12,124 nt of DNA from JAUIBE01 sp035267185 (lineage in GTDB: Bacteria; Pseudomonadota; Gammaproteobacteria; Xanthomonadales; SZUA-36): the NCBI GenBank assembly GCA_035267185.1, contig DATFLY010000028.1, forward strand, positions 1 to 12,124. Reading direction: 5' to 3'. The position numbers and the translations under genes were made by a program. Under the pieces are notes generated by a model. That model was not told the origin of the DNA and searched no databases. It worked only from the letters and a program-made list of their open reading frames with translations. Within the stretch, counting starts at the first letter, position 1, and every line of letters begins with the position of its first letter. Of this stretch, positions 1 to 7,379 are shown piece after piece.

Positions 1-1078
1 CGTCCTCGTTTTCCTCCGGGTCGCCATCGGCTGTCAGCAGTTTATCAACCTGCTCAAAAGTGGCAAATACGAAGTTCGGTGATGTAGGTGTCTTGTGGAT
101 AATGTGCAACGCAACCAGGCCCCATTCACGCTCGTAATAGCAGTGCTGTATTGGGTCGGAGGTTCCAGCGATATCTTCGTAGTAGCGCACGGTGGTTTTA
201 TAAAACCTTCCCGAAGCTGCTTCATCATCAGTCAGCTCGCGGAATCCGCCCTTGATCAGGATGGTGCCATCCGGAAAATCCACTGCGATGCCCGGCAGCA
301 CGCTGGGCGTGCCGTTGCCCTGGGATACGGCCTTGAAATTACGCTGGGCCTCACAATAGGTGTGATCGTAACCCTCGTCACCTGAATCGGAAGGACACGG
401 TTGGGGATGCGTGTAAAGCGGATCACCATCAGACTCAAGTGCATCAGGGTCTACAAGATACTTGTAATAGGTTTCATTGCCCTGCGCCAGGAAGCGGATT
501 GCCTGCGGGTAGAAATTAACGTCCGGGTCAATGTCCGTGGGCGCAACGCCTGCAAACATCGTATTGAGTCCAATCTGGGTGGTTTCATCCAGGTTGATCA
601 GTGCAGGCGAGTCAACCGGCGTTTGGTCTGGACAAGCCTGAACGATACCGCCGTTAATGACGTCGTCAGGGTTATATTGGTAAACCGGAGGCAAAGTAGA
701 ATAGCCAAAGTCTTCTGCCGTTGTATCGTATCCGGAAGGATCACCCGTACCCGGCAGAATTTCTGCCTTGTGGCGGTAGGTGTGCCAGACAAGCGGACCG
801 TCATAATCCGGATCTCCAAATGGCAATGTCGTATCCGGGACATCACGTAAACCATCAGTGGTCAGTGCCGGCCAGTTGAGGGCAATGAACTGATCCCAGG
901 CAAACTTTGCTGCATCATCAACATCAGCGTCCACCGCGCCACCAACGATATCGGTCGGAACGACAGGTGAGACCTGAACCTGGAAAGAAGCGGCAAAAGC
1001 CACCGGTATTGAAGGTGCAATCACTAACGCCGCTGTCAAAACTGCGGCAGGAAGATTGCGTTTGGTCTTTGTTTTCAT
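1..1078 (-). CDS. Partial exported protein of unknown function, cut by the left edge
   Basis: The reading frame is open from an ATG at 1078 to base 1, giving 359 codons with no stop; the C-terminus lies outside the window. A GGGGGA ribosome-binding site lies just before the ATG. Residues 1-30 form a typical signal peptide: a KTKTKR basic start, a hydrophobic stretch at 11-24, and an AFA-A cleavage site near 29. The mature part is acidic and rich in Asp, Pro and Tyr. Visible marks are FAWDQFIALNWPA at 59-71, four cysteines (149, 228, 242, 313) that could form disulfides, and W319-G-L-V-A-L-H-I-I-H-K-T followed by FATFEQVD at 338-345. From memory, an H-I-x-x-K-T...ATFExVD signature recurs in large exported proteobacterial proteins of unknown function, some annotated as cytochrome c family. 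No CxxCH haem motif is seen here, so no enzyme function is claimed. The gene is real; its role is unknown. Confidence 0.85.
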   Translation of the reverse strand, partial: MKTKTKRNLPAAVLTAALVIAPSIPVAFAASFQVQVSPVVPTDIVGGAVDADVDDAAKFAWDQFIALNWPALTTDGLRDVPDTTLPFGDPDYDGPLVWHTYRHKAEILPGTGDPSGYDTTAEDFGYSTLPPVYQYNPDDVINGGIVQACPDQTPVDSPALINLDETTQIGLNTMFAGVAPTDIDPDVNFYPQAIRFLAQGNETYYKYLVDPDALESDGDPLYTHPQPCPSDSGDEGYDHTYCEAQRNFKAVSQGNGTPSVLPGIAVDFPDGTILIKGGFRELTDDEAASGRFYKTTVRYYEDIAGTSDPIQHCYYEREWGLVALHIIHKTPTSPNFVFATFEQVDKLLTADGDPEENED

Positions 1079-1110
1079 GAAATCCCCCAGGGGCTCGTCA
1101 TTTAATAAAT

Positions 1111-1126
1111 TTCGGCTAATGCCGAA
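1111..1126 (-). other. Perfect 6-bp stem-loop in the leader of the partial exported-protein gene
   Basis: TTCGGC and GCCGAA flank a TAAT loop. On the minus strand the stem is followed by an A/T-rich run (ATTTATTAAAT) and then, 33 nt after the stem, by the start codon at 1078. It could be a weak terminator for the nucleoside-hydrolase gene upstream or a 5' leader structure. The U-run is interrupted, so terminator function is uncertain. Confidence 0.4.
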
Positions 1127-1159
1127 GCACACGATAATTCCTACATATCCCTCCCGGCA

Positions 1160-1189
1160 AGTATAGACAAGTTCGACTGCTCCTGTCTT
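1160..1189 (-). promoter_or_regulatory. Candidate sigma-70 promoter for the partial exported-protein gene
   Basis: Read on the minus strand, AAGACA (1189-1184) and TATACT (1165-1160) are separated by 18 nt, resembling -35 and -10 boxes. Transcription would start near 1152 and give a leader of about 75 nt containing the stem-loop at 1111-1126. The -10 match is good (5 of 6) and the -35 is moderate (4 of 6). Inferred from sequence only. Confidence 0.4.
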
Positions 1190-1310
1190 TCAGCGCGTCG
1201 CGGGGGCTATACCATCGTTCCATCAATTCATATCTCATCATGCACCATCCGCATGACAGAATAATGGCCCTGGCCAGCTGTATTCAATTGAATTTTGATC
1301 AGTCTGTCTG

Positions 1311-2684
1311 TTACCAGGTCGTCGCTTTTAAAAACGACTCAAATTCCACGAACGCCGCATCATTCGCAAAATCAATGCACGCGGTAACCGCTTGTGCAGG
1401 CAGGTCAAAGGCAGGAAGGTTTCCATCAACACCTGAAACACCGCGAACCAGGGGTCCTTGATCATTCAGATCCAGAGTCGCGATGAGTTGCGCAGGAACC
1501 TCGGAGAGGCTGCCGCCATGCTCAGAACCGTGGTCGATGCAAGGATTGTCTTCTGCATTGTAGGGCTGTTCTGTTGGATTGCCTCCATCATCGATTGGAT
1601 AGTTCTCGCTCCAGGCTGGCGAAGGACATTGCTGAATGTAAGCCAGCGCCGGCTTGCAATCGAACAGTTCCGGCTCGATTGCGGCAACCACCGCGTACTG
1701 ATCAAACGGCCCCTGGTCTGTGCCAAAGATTCCGCTCCAGAATTCGTTGCGCGGCCCGGCTGCATCAAGCAACCATTCGAAGCTTTGCTGATCCCTGGGC
1801 TTTGAGGTTGGCGGCCCCGGATAGGAATCTGCAGTAAAAGGAATCAGTGACTCAGCCTGGGAAGTCTGACCAGTGAGACTGAAGGTCATGAGTCGAACGG
1901 GAACGTTGTGACGCGCAGCGCCAGCCATCATCAGCGCGCCGCCCACAGGGTCCATACGAAAGTTGAAGTCGTTGACCACCAGGTCATTGATTCGAACTGA
2001 TTCTCCTTCCAGTCGGGAGGCAATGGCAATGATCTCGTTGATTTTGCGCAAAACGTTTCGTTTTGAGGTTTGCAGCAGGCAGGCAACATCAGTCATTGGG
2101 CCCAGGGCCAGGACCGTGACGGCCTGACGGCTTTTGCGAATGGTATTGCGCATGTGCAGGACGGCTGCATTTTCACAGGCCATCCTGAATGAACCATCGG
2201 CACCAGCCACCGGAACCTGTGATCCATCAAACAGGTAAGGAACATCATGCAGCACCTGGTTAACCGGTCCCGATGCGCCTGGAACTACAGGCAAATTCCG
2301 GCGTTTTTTCAGATCCCTGACAATATAGTTCGCAACGCTCATTTCTGCCGCCAGGCTGGCATTTCCATAGGTTGGATACACACCCAACAGCTTCAATTCG
2401 CGATTTCTGTCCAGGTTCAGTGCCATTGCCAGCGCCAGCCCGTCATCCATATCCTGCGGCACAACATTGGCATCCATGCTCCAGGGGCTGGTCAGGCTGA
2501 TATTCACCGGTGTCAGGCTTTTGCCACCATGGGTATCGATCAACCCGAGCGAGACATCGGTGGAAATGACAATCGGCAGGATTCGCGGATTGGGATGGTC
2601 ATCTTTCCTGGCAAGAACGGAGGCCGGCAGCGTCATCCCAACGGTGATGATGGTCACGAGGCAAAATCTGAAAAACGAGGGCAT
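1311..2684 (-). CDS. Exported nucleoside-hydrolase-like protein (IUNH fold)
   Basis: A 457-residue protein, longer than the usual 310-340 of cytosolic nucleoside hydrolases. Residues 1-25 form a signal peptide ending near VLA-R, so it acts outside the cytoplasm. Family marks in order are PIVISTD (37-43), QDMDDGLALAMAL (77-89), GVYPTYGNAS (101-110), LALGPMTDVA (192-201, matching the family LGPLTN.A) and NDFNFRMDPVGGALM (238-252). Known family members bind Ca2+ through the DxDxGxDD aspartates and cleave the N-glycosidic bond of ribonucleosides. Here the first Asp (D43) is separated from the DMDDG block by about 35 extra residues, so the site is split, and activity on nucleosides is not certain. 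Four cysteines (C347, C356, C383 and others) lie in the C-terminal third, which I do not recognise. The ATG at 2684 is preceded by TGGGAAA. It lies 73 bp after the histidine kinase gene on the same strand with no clear terminator between, so it may belong to that operon. Confidence 0.8.
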   Translation of the reverse strand: MPSFFRFCLVTIITVGMTLPASVLARKDDHPNPRILPIVISTDVSLGLIDTHGGKSLTPVNISLTSPWSMDANVVPQDMDDGLALAMALNLDRNRELKLLGVYPTYGNASLAAEMSVANYIVRDLKKRRNLPVVPGASGPVNQVLHDVPYLFDGSQVPVAGADGSFRMACENAAVLHMRNTIRKSRQAVTVLALGPMTDVACLLQTSKRNVLRKINEIIAIASRLEGESVRINDLVVNDFNFRMDPVGGALMMAGAARHNVPVRLMTFSLTGQTSQAESLIPFTADSYPGPPTSKPRDQQSFEWLLDAAGPRNEFWSGIFGTDQGPFDQYAVVAAIEPELFDCKPALAYIQQCPSPAWSENYPIDDGGNPTEQPYNAEDNPCIDHGSEHGGSLSEVPAQLIATLDLNDQGPLVRGVSGVDGNLPAFDLPAQAVTACIDFANDAAFVEFESFLKATTW

Positions 2685-2757
2685 AGAGATTTCCCAAAAA
2701 TTAAGTGCTTGAGTTAAAAGTCTAGCGGAAACGGTTGGATCACGAACTGCACCAACA

Positions 2758-4125
2758 TTACTGGCTTCGTGCCAGCACCAGCTCGACCCTTAGTCCTGGC
2801 GAGTTATCCGTCAAACGAATTTGTGCTTCATGCAAATCAGCGATGGCTCGTACCAGACTGAGGCCAAGCCCGTTGCCCGGAGTGGAACGGCTGTCATCAA
2901 CGCGATAAAACCTCTGGAATACCTTTTCGCGAAGCTCGGCCGGTATGCCTGGACCCTGGTCAGCAACCGCAAGCTGCACAGTGTCGGCGTCCGATTCGGC
3001 GGACAAATGTATCGTTCCCCCGGAGGGCGTGTACTTGACTGCGTTATCAACCAGGTTAGCGACCGCCTGGAACAACAGATTGCGATCTGCCTGTACCGTG
3101 AGTCCTGTTTCCGCCGCAACTTCCAACACCTGACCTGCTTCTTCCGCTGAAGGTCCGTAGAGCTCCCCGACATCTCTAAGCAACTCATCGACCTGAACAT
3201 CGGTGAACGCGCTGCGTCTGCTCTTGGATTCGATGCGGGCGATGCGCAGGAGCGCCTTGAAGGTCGACATCAACTCCTCGGCCTCGCCCGTGGCTTGTTC
3301 CAGTGCCCGGGCCGCTTCTGACGAATCTGCATCACGCGCTTCTTCCAGACGGTGTTGCAGTCGGGTCAGAGGCTTGCGCAGGTCATGCGCGACATTATTC
3401 GAAATTTCCTGGTTGGTGATCATCAGGGCCTGGATGCGGTCCAGCATCTCGTTGAGATTGATCGCTAGCTGATCGAAATCATCATTGCTGCCGTCAATGG
3501 GAACGCGTTGATCAAGCTCGCCCTGCATGATTTTTCGGGCGGTTTTGTTGAGCCTTTCAAGACGCCCGGTCACCCGGGAGCTGACAAAAACACCAATTCC
3601 CAGTGCCAGAACGATGGTGATTCCCAGACCCCAAAGCAGAGCTTCGAGAATCAATCGATGCACATGATTCCGGGTACCAACATCCCTGCCGACAAGAAAT
3701 TGAATCTGGCCGGGCAGGCTGACGGTCATCGCCCTGGCCGGACGAGTTTCTTTTTCATAATCCCACTCATCCAGCAAAAAATCGGTAAAGCCGTTTTCAT
3801 CAAAGGGCGTCGATGGCCATTCGTCCAGGTTGCCTGCCAGAAACTGCCCAGGGCCGCGGGTCAGCATATACACCCATTCACCGTCGGGATGTTGGGCGAC
3901 ATGTTCCGAGATGTTACTGATCAGCCCGGCTTCGCCATCACGCTCATAGTCCTCAATCAACTCCTGCATTTCCGAACCAAGGATTGCATCCAGCTGGCGA
4001 TCCATGAAGCCCACGGTCGTGAAATAGATGAAAGCCAGAACCAGAAGGACAGCAAAAATAAACGCAAACCCGTAGAGCAGCGCTATCCGCAGGGAAGAAC
4101 TTCGCCAGACAGCAGCGCGTATCAA
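2758..4125 (-). CDS. Membrane sensor histidine kinase, partner of the adjacent OmpR-type regulator
   Basis: A 455-residue class I histidine kinase. A first membrane segment lies at about 14-36, followed by a periplasmic sensor of about 120 residues and a second membrane segment at 159-181. Next come a HAMP linker (about 182-235), the dimerisation domain with phospho-accepting H247 in NNVAHDLRKPLTRL, and an ATPase domain with the N box NLVDNAVKY (357-365), G1 DQGPGIP (389-395), F box FQRFYR (403-408) and G2 NGLGLSL (418-424). All catalytic motifs are intact. It would autophosphorylate in response to an envelope signal and pass phosphate to the regulator. The start is a TTG whose bases overlap the regulator stop codon (TTGA, 4 bp). 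A GGAG lies 5 nt upstream, and the first membrane helix requires this start because the next Met is at residue 41. The signal sensed cannot be read from the sensor domain. Confidence 0.93.
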   Translation of the reverse strand: MIRAAVWRSSSLRIALLYGFAFIFAVLLVLAFIYFTTVGFMDRQLDAILGSEMQELIEDYERDGEAGLISNISEHVAQHPDGEWVYMLTRGPGQFLAGNLDEWPSTPFDENGFTDFLLDEWDYEKETRPARAMTVSLPGQIQFLVGRDVGTRNHVHRLILEALLWGLGITIVLALGIGVFVSSRVTGRLERLNKTARKIMQGELDQRVPIDGSNDDFDQLAINLNEMLDRIQALMITNQEISNNVAHDLRKPLTRLQHRLEEARDADSSEAARALEQATGEAEELMSTFKALLRIARIESKSRRSAFTDVQVDELLRDVGELYGPSAEEAGQVLEVAAETGLTVQADRNLLFQAVANLVDNAVKYTPSGGTIHLSAESDADTVQLAVADQGPGIPAELREKVFQRFYRVDDSRSTPGNGLGLSLVRAIADLHEAQIRLTDNSPGLRVELVLARSQ

Positions 4126-4805
4126 GACTGCTCCGTATCCCGAATCACGTAGCCTGCGCCACGGATGGTATGTAACAAGGGCTTGTCGAAATCCCGATCG
4201 ATCTTGGCCCGCAAACGGCTGATGTGAACATCAATGACATTGGTCTGGGGATCGAAATGATAGTCCCAGACCCCTTCAAGTAACATGGTTCGGGTCACAA
4301 CCTGCCCGGCATGGCGCATCAGGAAATCCAACAGACGATACTCGCGCGGCTGTAGTGCAATCTCCTTACCCGCGCGGGTGACACGTCTGGCCAGCACATC
4401 CACAACCAGGTCGGCCACCTTTAACTCCGTCACCGTCGCCTCAGATCCACCACGCCGGAGTAGTGCCTCCACACGGGCATGGAGTTCAGAAAATGCGAAT
4501 GGTTTGGCCAGGTAATCATCGCTGCCGGCCCTGAGGCCTTCGACGCGATCATCCACCTCGCCAAGTGCGCTGAGTATTAAAACAGGGGTATCGTTGCCGC
4601 TGGCCCGCAGGGTGCGAAGGATGCTGAGGCCATCGAGGCCGGGAAGCATGCGGTCGATGATCAGGACATCGTAGTCTTCTGTTGAAGCCAGCAACAAGCC
4701 ATCACGACCATCACTTTGATGGTCAATGTTCACCCCGAGTTCGCCAAACGCCTTCTTGATGTAGGCGGCTACCTCAGCATCATCTTCAATTACCAGAACT
4801 CGCAC
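4122..4805 (-). CDS. OmpR-family response regulator, CusR/CopR-like
   Basis: A two-domain DNA-binding regulator of 227 residues from a GTG at 4805. The first residues then read VRVLVIEDD, the normal receiver start, and GGAG sits 5 nt upstream. An upstream ATG at 4865 would add 20 residues that match no family feature. The receiver has the acidic pair E7/D8/D9, phospho-acceptor D51 in LIIDRMLPGLDG, S79 and K101 in YLAKPFAF. The winged-helix effector domain (about 128-223) shows PREYRLLDFLMRHAGQVVTR, then NVIDVHISRLRAKID and TIRGAGYVI. The receiver text (SALGEVDDRVEGLRAG, KPFAFSEL) is close to CusR/CopR/QseB-type regulators. It overlaps the kinase gene by 4 bp and is divergent from the lectin-protein gene at 5006. 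The inverted repeat at 4890-4909 lies 85 nt upstream of its start, so it could control both genes and itself. The DNA target and signal are inferred. Confidence 0.93.
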   Translation of the reverse strand: MRVLVIEDDAEVAAYIKKAFGELGVNIDHQSDGRDGLLLASTEDYDVLIIDRMLPGLDGLSILRTLRASGNDTPVLILSALGEVDDRVEGLRAGSDDYLAKPFAFSELHARVEALLRRGGSEATVTELKVADLVVDVLARRVTRAGKEIALQPREYRLLDFLMRHAGQVVTRTMLLEGVWDYHFDPQTNVIDVHISRLRAKIDRDFDKPLLHTIRGAGYVIRDTEQS

Positions 4806-4888
4806 TAAAGCTCCGCTGGCCACGCCAGCACCCAGATCAGTCAGCAAAGTATACCGCGCCAGCACTACACCCGACCTGGCCCATCGGC

Positions 4889-5005
4889 AACCTTACCAAT
4901 CTGTAATGTCTCCGAATCCTTCCGGAAAGGCTGGCTCCCAAATACTGCACCTGTCGTCGGGAAAAACAGTGAAACCGACATCACCTTCAACCAGGAGCAA
5001 ACATC
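4889..5005 (+). promoter_or_regulatory. Duplicated upstream control region, copy A
   Basis: This sequence aligns along its whole length, up to the ATG, with 11649-11764 in front of the LPMO gene, with a single 1-nt gap. Conserved parts are the inverted repeat at 4890-4909, CGGAAAGG at 4923-4930, the 19-nt identical block AATACTGCACCTGTCGTCG (4941-4959), GTGAAA-CGACATCA, and the ribosome-binding site AGGAG (4993-4997) placed 8 nt before the ATG in both. AATACT at 4941-4946 is a weak -10 candidate at the same place in both copies. A 117-nt non-coding match at this level is best explained by duplication with retained function. Confidence 0.85.
4890..4909. promoter_or_regulatory. Inverted repeat ACnTTAC-N6-GTAAnGT, candidate response-regulator site (copy A)
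   Basis: ACCTTAC and GTAATGT are separated by 6 nt; 6 of 7 positions per arm are complementary, and only the arm position n does not pair. The dimer-sized symmetry suits an OmpR-type regulator. The core TTAC-N6-GTAA is the same as that of the E. coli CusR/HprR box as I remember it. It lies between the divergent regulator gene and the lectin-protein gene. Binding is inferred. Confidence 0.6.
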
Positions 5006-7228
5006 ATGAAAACAATTACCAGGATCAAGGAATCGAAAGTTCGCAAAGCAGTACTTACCGGCATCATCGCAATCACGGGCTCAGCCAGTGCTTTCGCCGC
5101 CGCGCCTGAAGCGCCCACCATCGATTGGGTCGAAGCTTCGGTGTCTACCACCAAATTCAACGACGTCATTGAGGTGAACGCCGGATGGTCAAGCGACGCT
5201 TTTGAAGACGTCTACAGCGTTCAGTACCGGGTTGACGGAAAACCTGTGAAGAGCCATGAAGTCAAGGACGGCCAGACTTTCGGCGATATCGACCTGCAGG
5301 TAAATACTGAAGAAGACTTCGATCTCACCATTGCCCTGTGCAATGCCGAAGGCTGTACCGAATCAGAAACTGCAAACATTTCCATTTCTGATACCGGGCA
5401 GGTTGATGTGATTTTCGAATCGGTATCTGCACCTGGTGCGGAAAGGGATCCGTCTTTCGGACACATTGCAAGCCCAACGGATGCACTGCAAGACATCCTC
5501 AATCCGCAGTTTGAGCTCATGAACACCAGCACCGGATTTCTTGCTGACCTTGCATCAGTGGCAGGCAAAGCGGTATTAAGTGGTGTGCTTCGTGGCAGTT
5601 CCGATGTCGCAATTCAGGCCTTGTTAAAGCACCTCGGCCTGGCCGGAGATGACTTTGGCGCTCAGCTTGATGACATGCAGAACAGCCTGGATTCGCTCAA
5701 TGGCAAAATCGCATCCCTGACCACCGCGATCCAGAATCTCAACGATGAGGTCACCTGGCAGGGATTTCTGACGCAACACCTGGACGCCAACAGTGCCGTC
5801 AACAAGATCTACTCCAACTACGAAGATGTCGTGGGTTGGATTGCATCTGGCCAAATGCCGGACACCGGTGGCTGGAACGATGCGCGCACTGCAGTCAGGC
5901 AAGCCGTTACCGATCTGGCAGGCTCCAGGACCAACCAGGGTGGTGGCATCGTAGATGTCCGGGATGGCGCAATTTATCAACTGATGGATGCCATCCCACA
6001 GAACGTCACATCGACACAGAGCTACTGGCCAATCATCGATGAATATCGTGATTATTACAGAACGGCCATTGCATTCGGCTACCTGACGCTGGACATGATT
6101 GCCAGGGAGTATGACAGCACCGGAACCACCGAGGTCATGGCAAACAACGCATTGGAAGCCGGCCAGATGTCAGTACTCAACATGTACAGCTACGGCATTT
6201 CGCCCGAGCTGCCCATGTCCGGAACTGATGTTTTTGATTTCATTCACCTTCGGGGCAAGACCGTGGGGTGGACAAACGCGGAAGCAGCCGATCTGGATGA
6301 TCTGACCAACAGGAAGACTGCTGGCGTGGGCCTGCGCGATGAGTTCTTTGACATCCAGGAACAGTATCGGATGGAGCATCACGATAACCAGACACTGGAA
6401 AATTTCCTGAAGTCTTCGAACATCGAGACCAGGTATGTTTACGATGGATCGGGCGGTTATCAGCAAACAGGCTGGCAAGTGACGCAGCTCACAACTGGCA
6501 AGCCGCATCTGGGCATTGCACCCACCTATAAGCTCCTTCCCCGGACTGTGCAGATCAAGGACAATTCCTGGGTTGAGAGCAATTCACCCTTGTGCGGTCC
6601 TTCAACCCTGGCAATCTGTGGTGGCGTGTTTGACGATGTCATCGCCACGTGGGATGAATCGGATATTCTGCCTCTGATCAACGAAAGGAAGGCGGCCATC
6701 GCTGCAAACGGTGGGTTCAAAATGCAGAATGGCAGTTTCGTGCACACGCATTATGGCCTGGTCGATCTGACCAATCGCATGAACCACGCCGGACACTCCG
6801 CGGAGCTTGACGAAGACCTGGTGCGTCTGGCCGCATTTGGCGACGGTGCAGCCGTGCTTACAACCGGTTCGCTCCCCGGGGTTGCTGAAGGCAGCGAGTG
6901 CATTGGCTTGCCAGAAACTGCATTACGCTTGATGGAGGTGGAAGACTACCACCTGCGCTGGCAGCCCGATGGCAATCTCACGTTGCGCCGCAATGCGGAC
7001 AACAAACTGAAGTGGGTTGCGAAGACCCGAAACAATGCTGACCGCCTGTGCTGGCAGTCAAACGGCAACCTCGTGATTTACAACGGCACCGAAGTGACAT
7101 TTGAGACTGATACTTCAGATGATGCGTTCGGCGGATACGGTGGTCGGGTGTTGAAACTGCACCAGGACGGTGCCTTGCAGATTGTCAACGAACTGGATGA
7201 CGTCATCTGGTGGAAAGGCACCATGTAA
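5006..7228 (+). CDS. Large exported protein with Ig/FN3-like region, helical middle and C-terminal bulb-type lectin domain
   Basis: A 740-residue protein. The signal peptide is 1-31 (MKTITRIKESKVRK, a hydrophobic stretch, SAFAA). Residues 35-130 look like a beta-sandwich Ig/FN3-type module with C112 and C117. Residues 160-470 are mostly helical: a clear heptad-like stretch lies at 216-248 (LDDMQNSLDSLNGKIASL), then amphipathic helices up to the YYRTAIAFGYLTLDMIAREY region (350-369). Residues 475-630 are mixed, with C530/C538. Residues 632-740 form a bulb-type mannose-lectin (GNA-like) domain: WQPDGNLTLRR (652-662), WQSNGNLVIYN (683-693) and LHQDGALQIV (718-727) are three copies of the QxDxNxVxY pattern, of which only the second is near complete; C632 and C682 may form the domain disulfide. 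The protein is likely secreted and carbohydrate-binding. The helical middle is not recognised: an adhesin or a pore-forming toxin-like effector are both possible. AGGAG lies 8 nt before the ATG. It is divergent from the two-component pair and shares its control region with the LPMO gene. Confidence 0.9.
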   Translation: MKTITRIKESKVRKAVLTGIIAITGSASAFAAAPEAPTIDWVEASVSTTKFNDVIEVNAGWSSDAFEDVYSVQYRVDGKPVKSHEVKDGQTFGDIDLQVNTEEDFDLTIALCNAEGCTESETANISISDTGQVDVIFESVSAPGAERDPSFGHIASPTDALQDILNPQFELMNTSTGFLADLASVAGKAVLSGVLRGSSDVAIQALLKHLGLAGDDFGAQLDDMQNSLDSLNGKIASLTTAIQNLNDEVTWQGFLTQHLDANSAVNKIYSNYEDVVGWIASGQMPDTGGWNDARTAVRQAVTDLAGSRTNQGGGIVDVRDGAIYQLMDAIPQNVTSTQSYWPIIDEYRDYYRTAIAFGYLTLDMIAREYDSTGTTEVMANNALEAGQMSVLNMYSYGISPELPMSGTDVFDFIHLRGKTVGWTNAEAADLDDLTNRKTAGVGLRDEFFDIQEQYRMEHHDNQTLENFLKSSNIETRYVYDGSGGYQQTGWQVTQLTTGKPHLGIAPTYKLLPRTVQIKDNSWVESNSPLCGPSTLAICGGVFDDVIATWDESDILPLINERKAAIAANGGFKMQNGSFVHTHYGLVDLTNRMNHAGHSAELDEDLVRLAAFGDGAAVLTTGSLPGVAEGSECIGLPETALRLMEVEDYHLRWQPDGNLTLRRNADNKLKWVAKTRNNADRLCWQSNGNLVIYNGTEVTFETDTSDDAFGGYGGRVLKLHQDGALQIVNELDDVIWWKGTM

Positions 7229-7251
7229 TTAATCACAACAGGAGGTAAACC

Positions 7252-7292
7252 AAACGCCCATCGGTGAGCAATATTCACCGGTGGGCGTTTTT
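7252..7292 (+). terminator. Rho-independent terminator after the lectin-protein gene
   Basis: A 16-bp stem (7252-7267 with 7275-7290, one T-G pair at 7261/7281) closes a 7-nt loop and is followed directly by a run of five T (7288-7292). It begins 24 nt after the stop codon. The arms AAACGCCCA and TGGGCGTTT are also A-rich on the 5' side, so the hairpin may work in both directions. Confidence 0.92.
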
Positions 7293-7379
7293 ATTGCTCA
7301 GGAGTCTTCGGCATCGAATAACGTGTATCTTGGCCTGGAAAATGCACTGAAAAAGCTGGCGGCTAAAGACCAAATTGCC

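Noticed and set aside
95..850. Plus-strand open frames of 96 and 149 codons
   Set aside because: They lie antisense to the long open minus-strand frame with signal peptide and ribosome-binding site; their protein text has no family features.
3508..4152. Plus-strand open frame of 214 codons
   Set aside because: Fully antisense to the histidine kinase gene, no ribosome-binding site or recognisable domain; typical shadow of a coding strand.
4806..4865. Upstream start of the response regulator at 4865
   Set aside because: The 20 extra residues precede the conserved receiver start; GTG 4805 has a well-placed GGAG.
7264..7350. A 28-codon frame starting at GTG 7264 after the AGGAGG at 7240
   Set aside because: The spacing of 18 nt is too long and the frame runs through the terminator hairpin.
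7281..7379. Upstream extension of the membrane protein to GTG 7281
   Set aside because: The codon sits in the 3' arm of the terminator, has no ribosome-binding site, and the extra 33 residues show no transmembrane or family feature; ATG 7380 was preferred, with low certainty.
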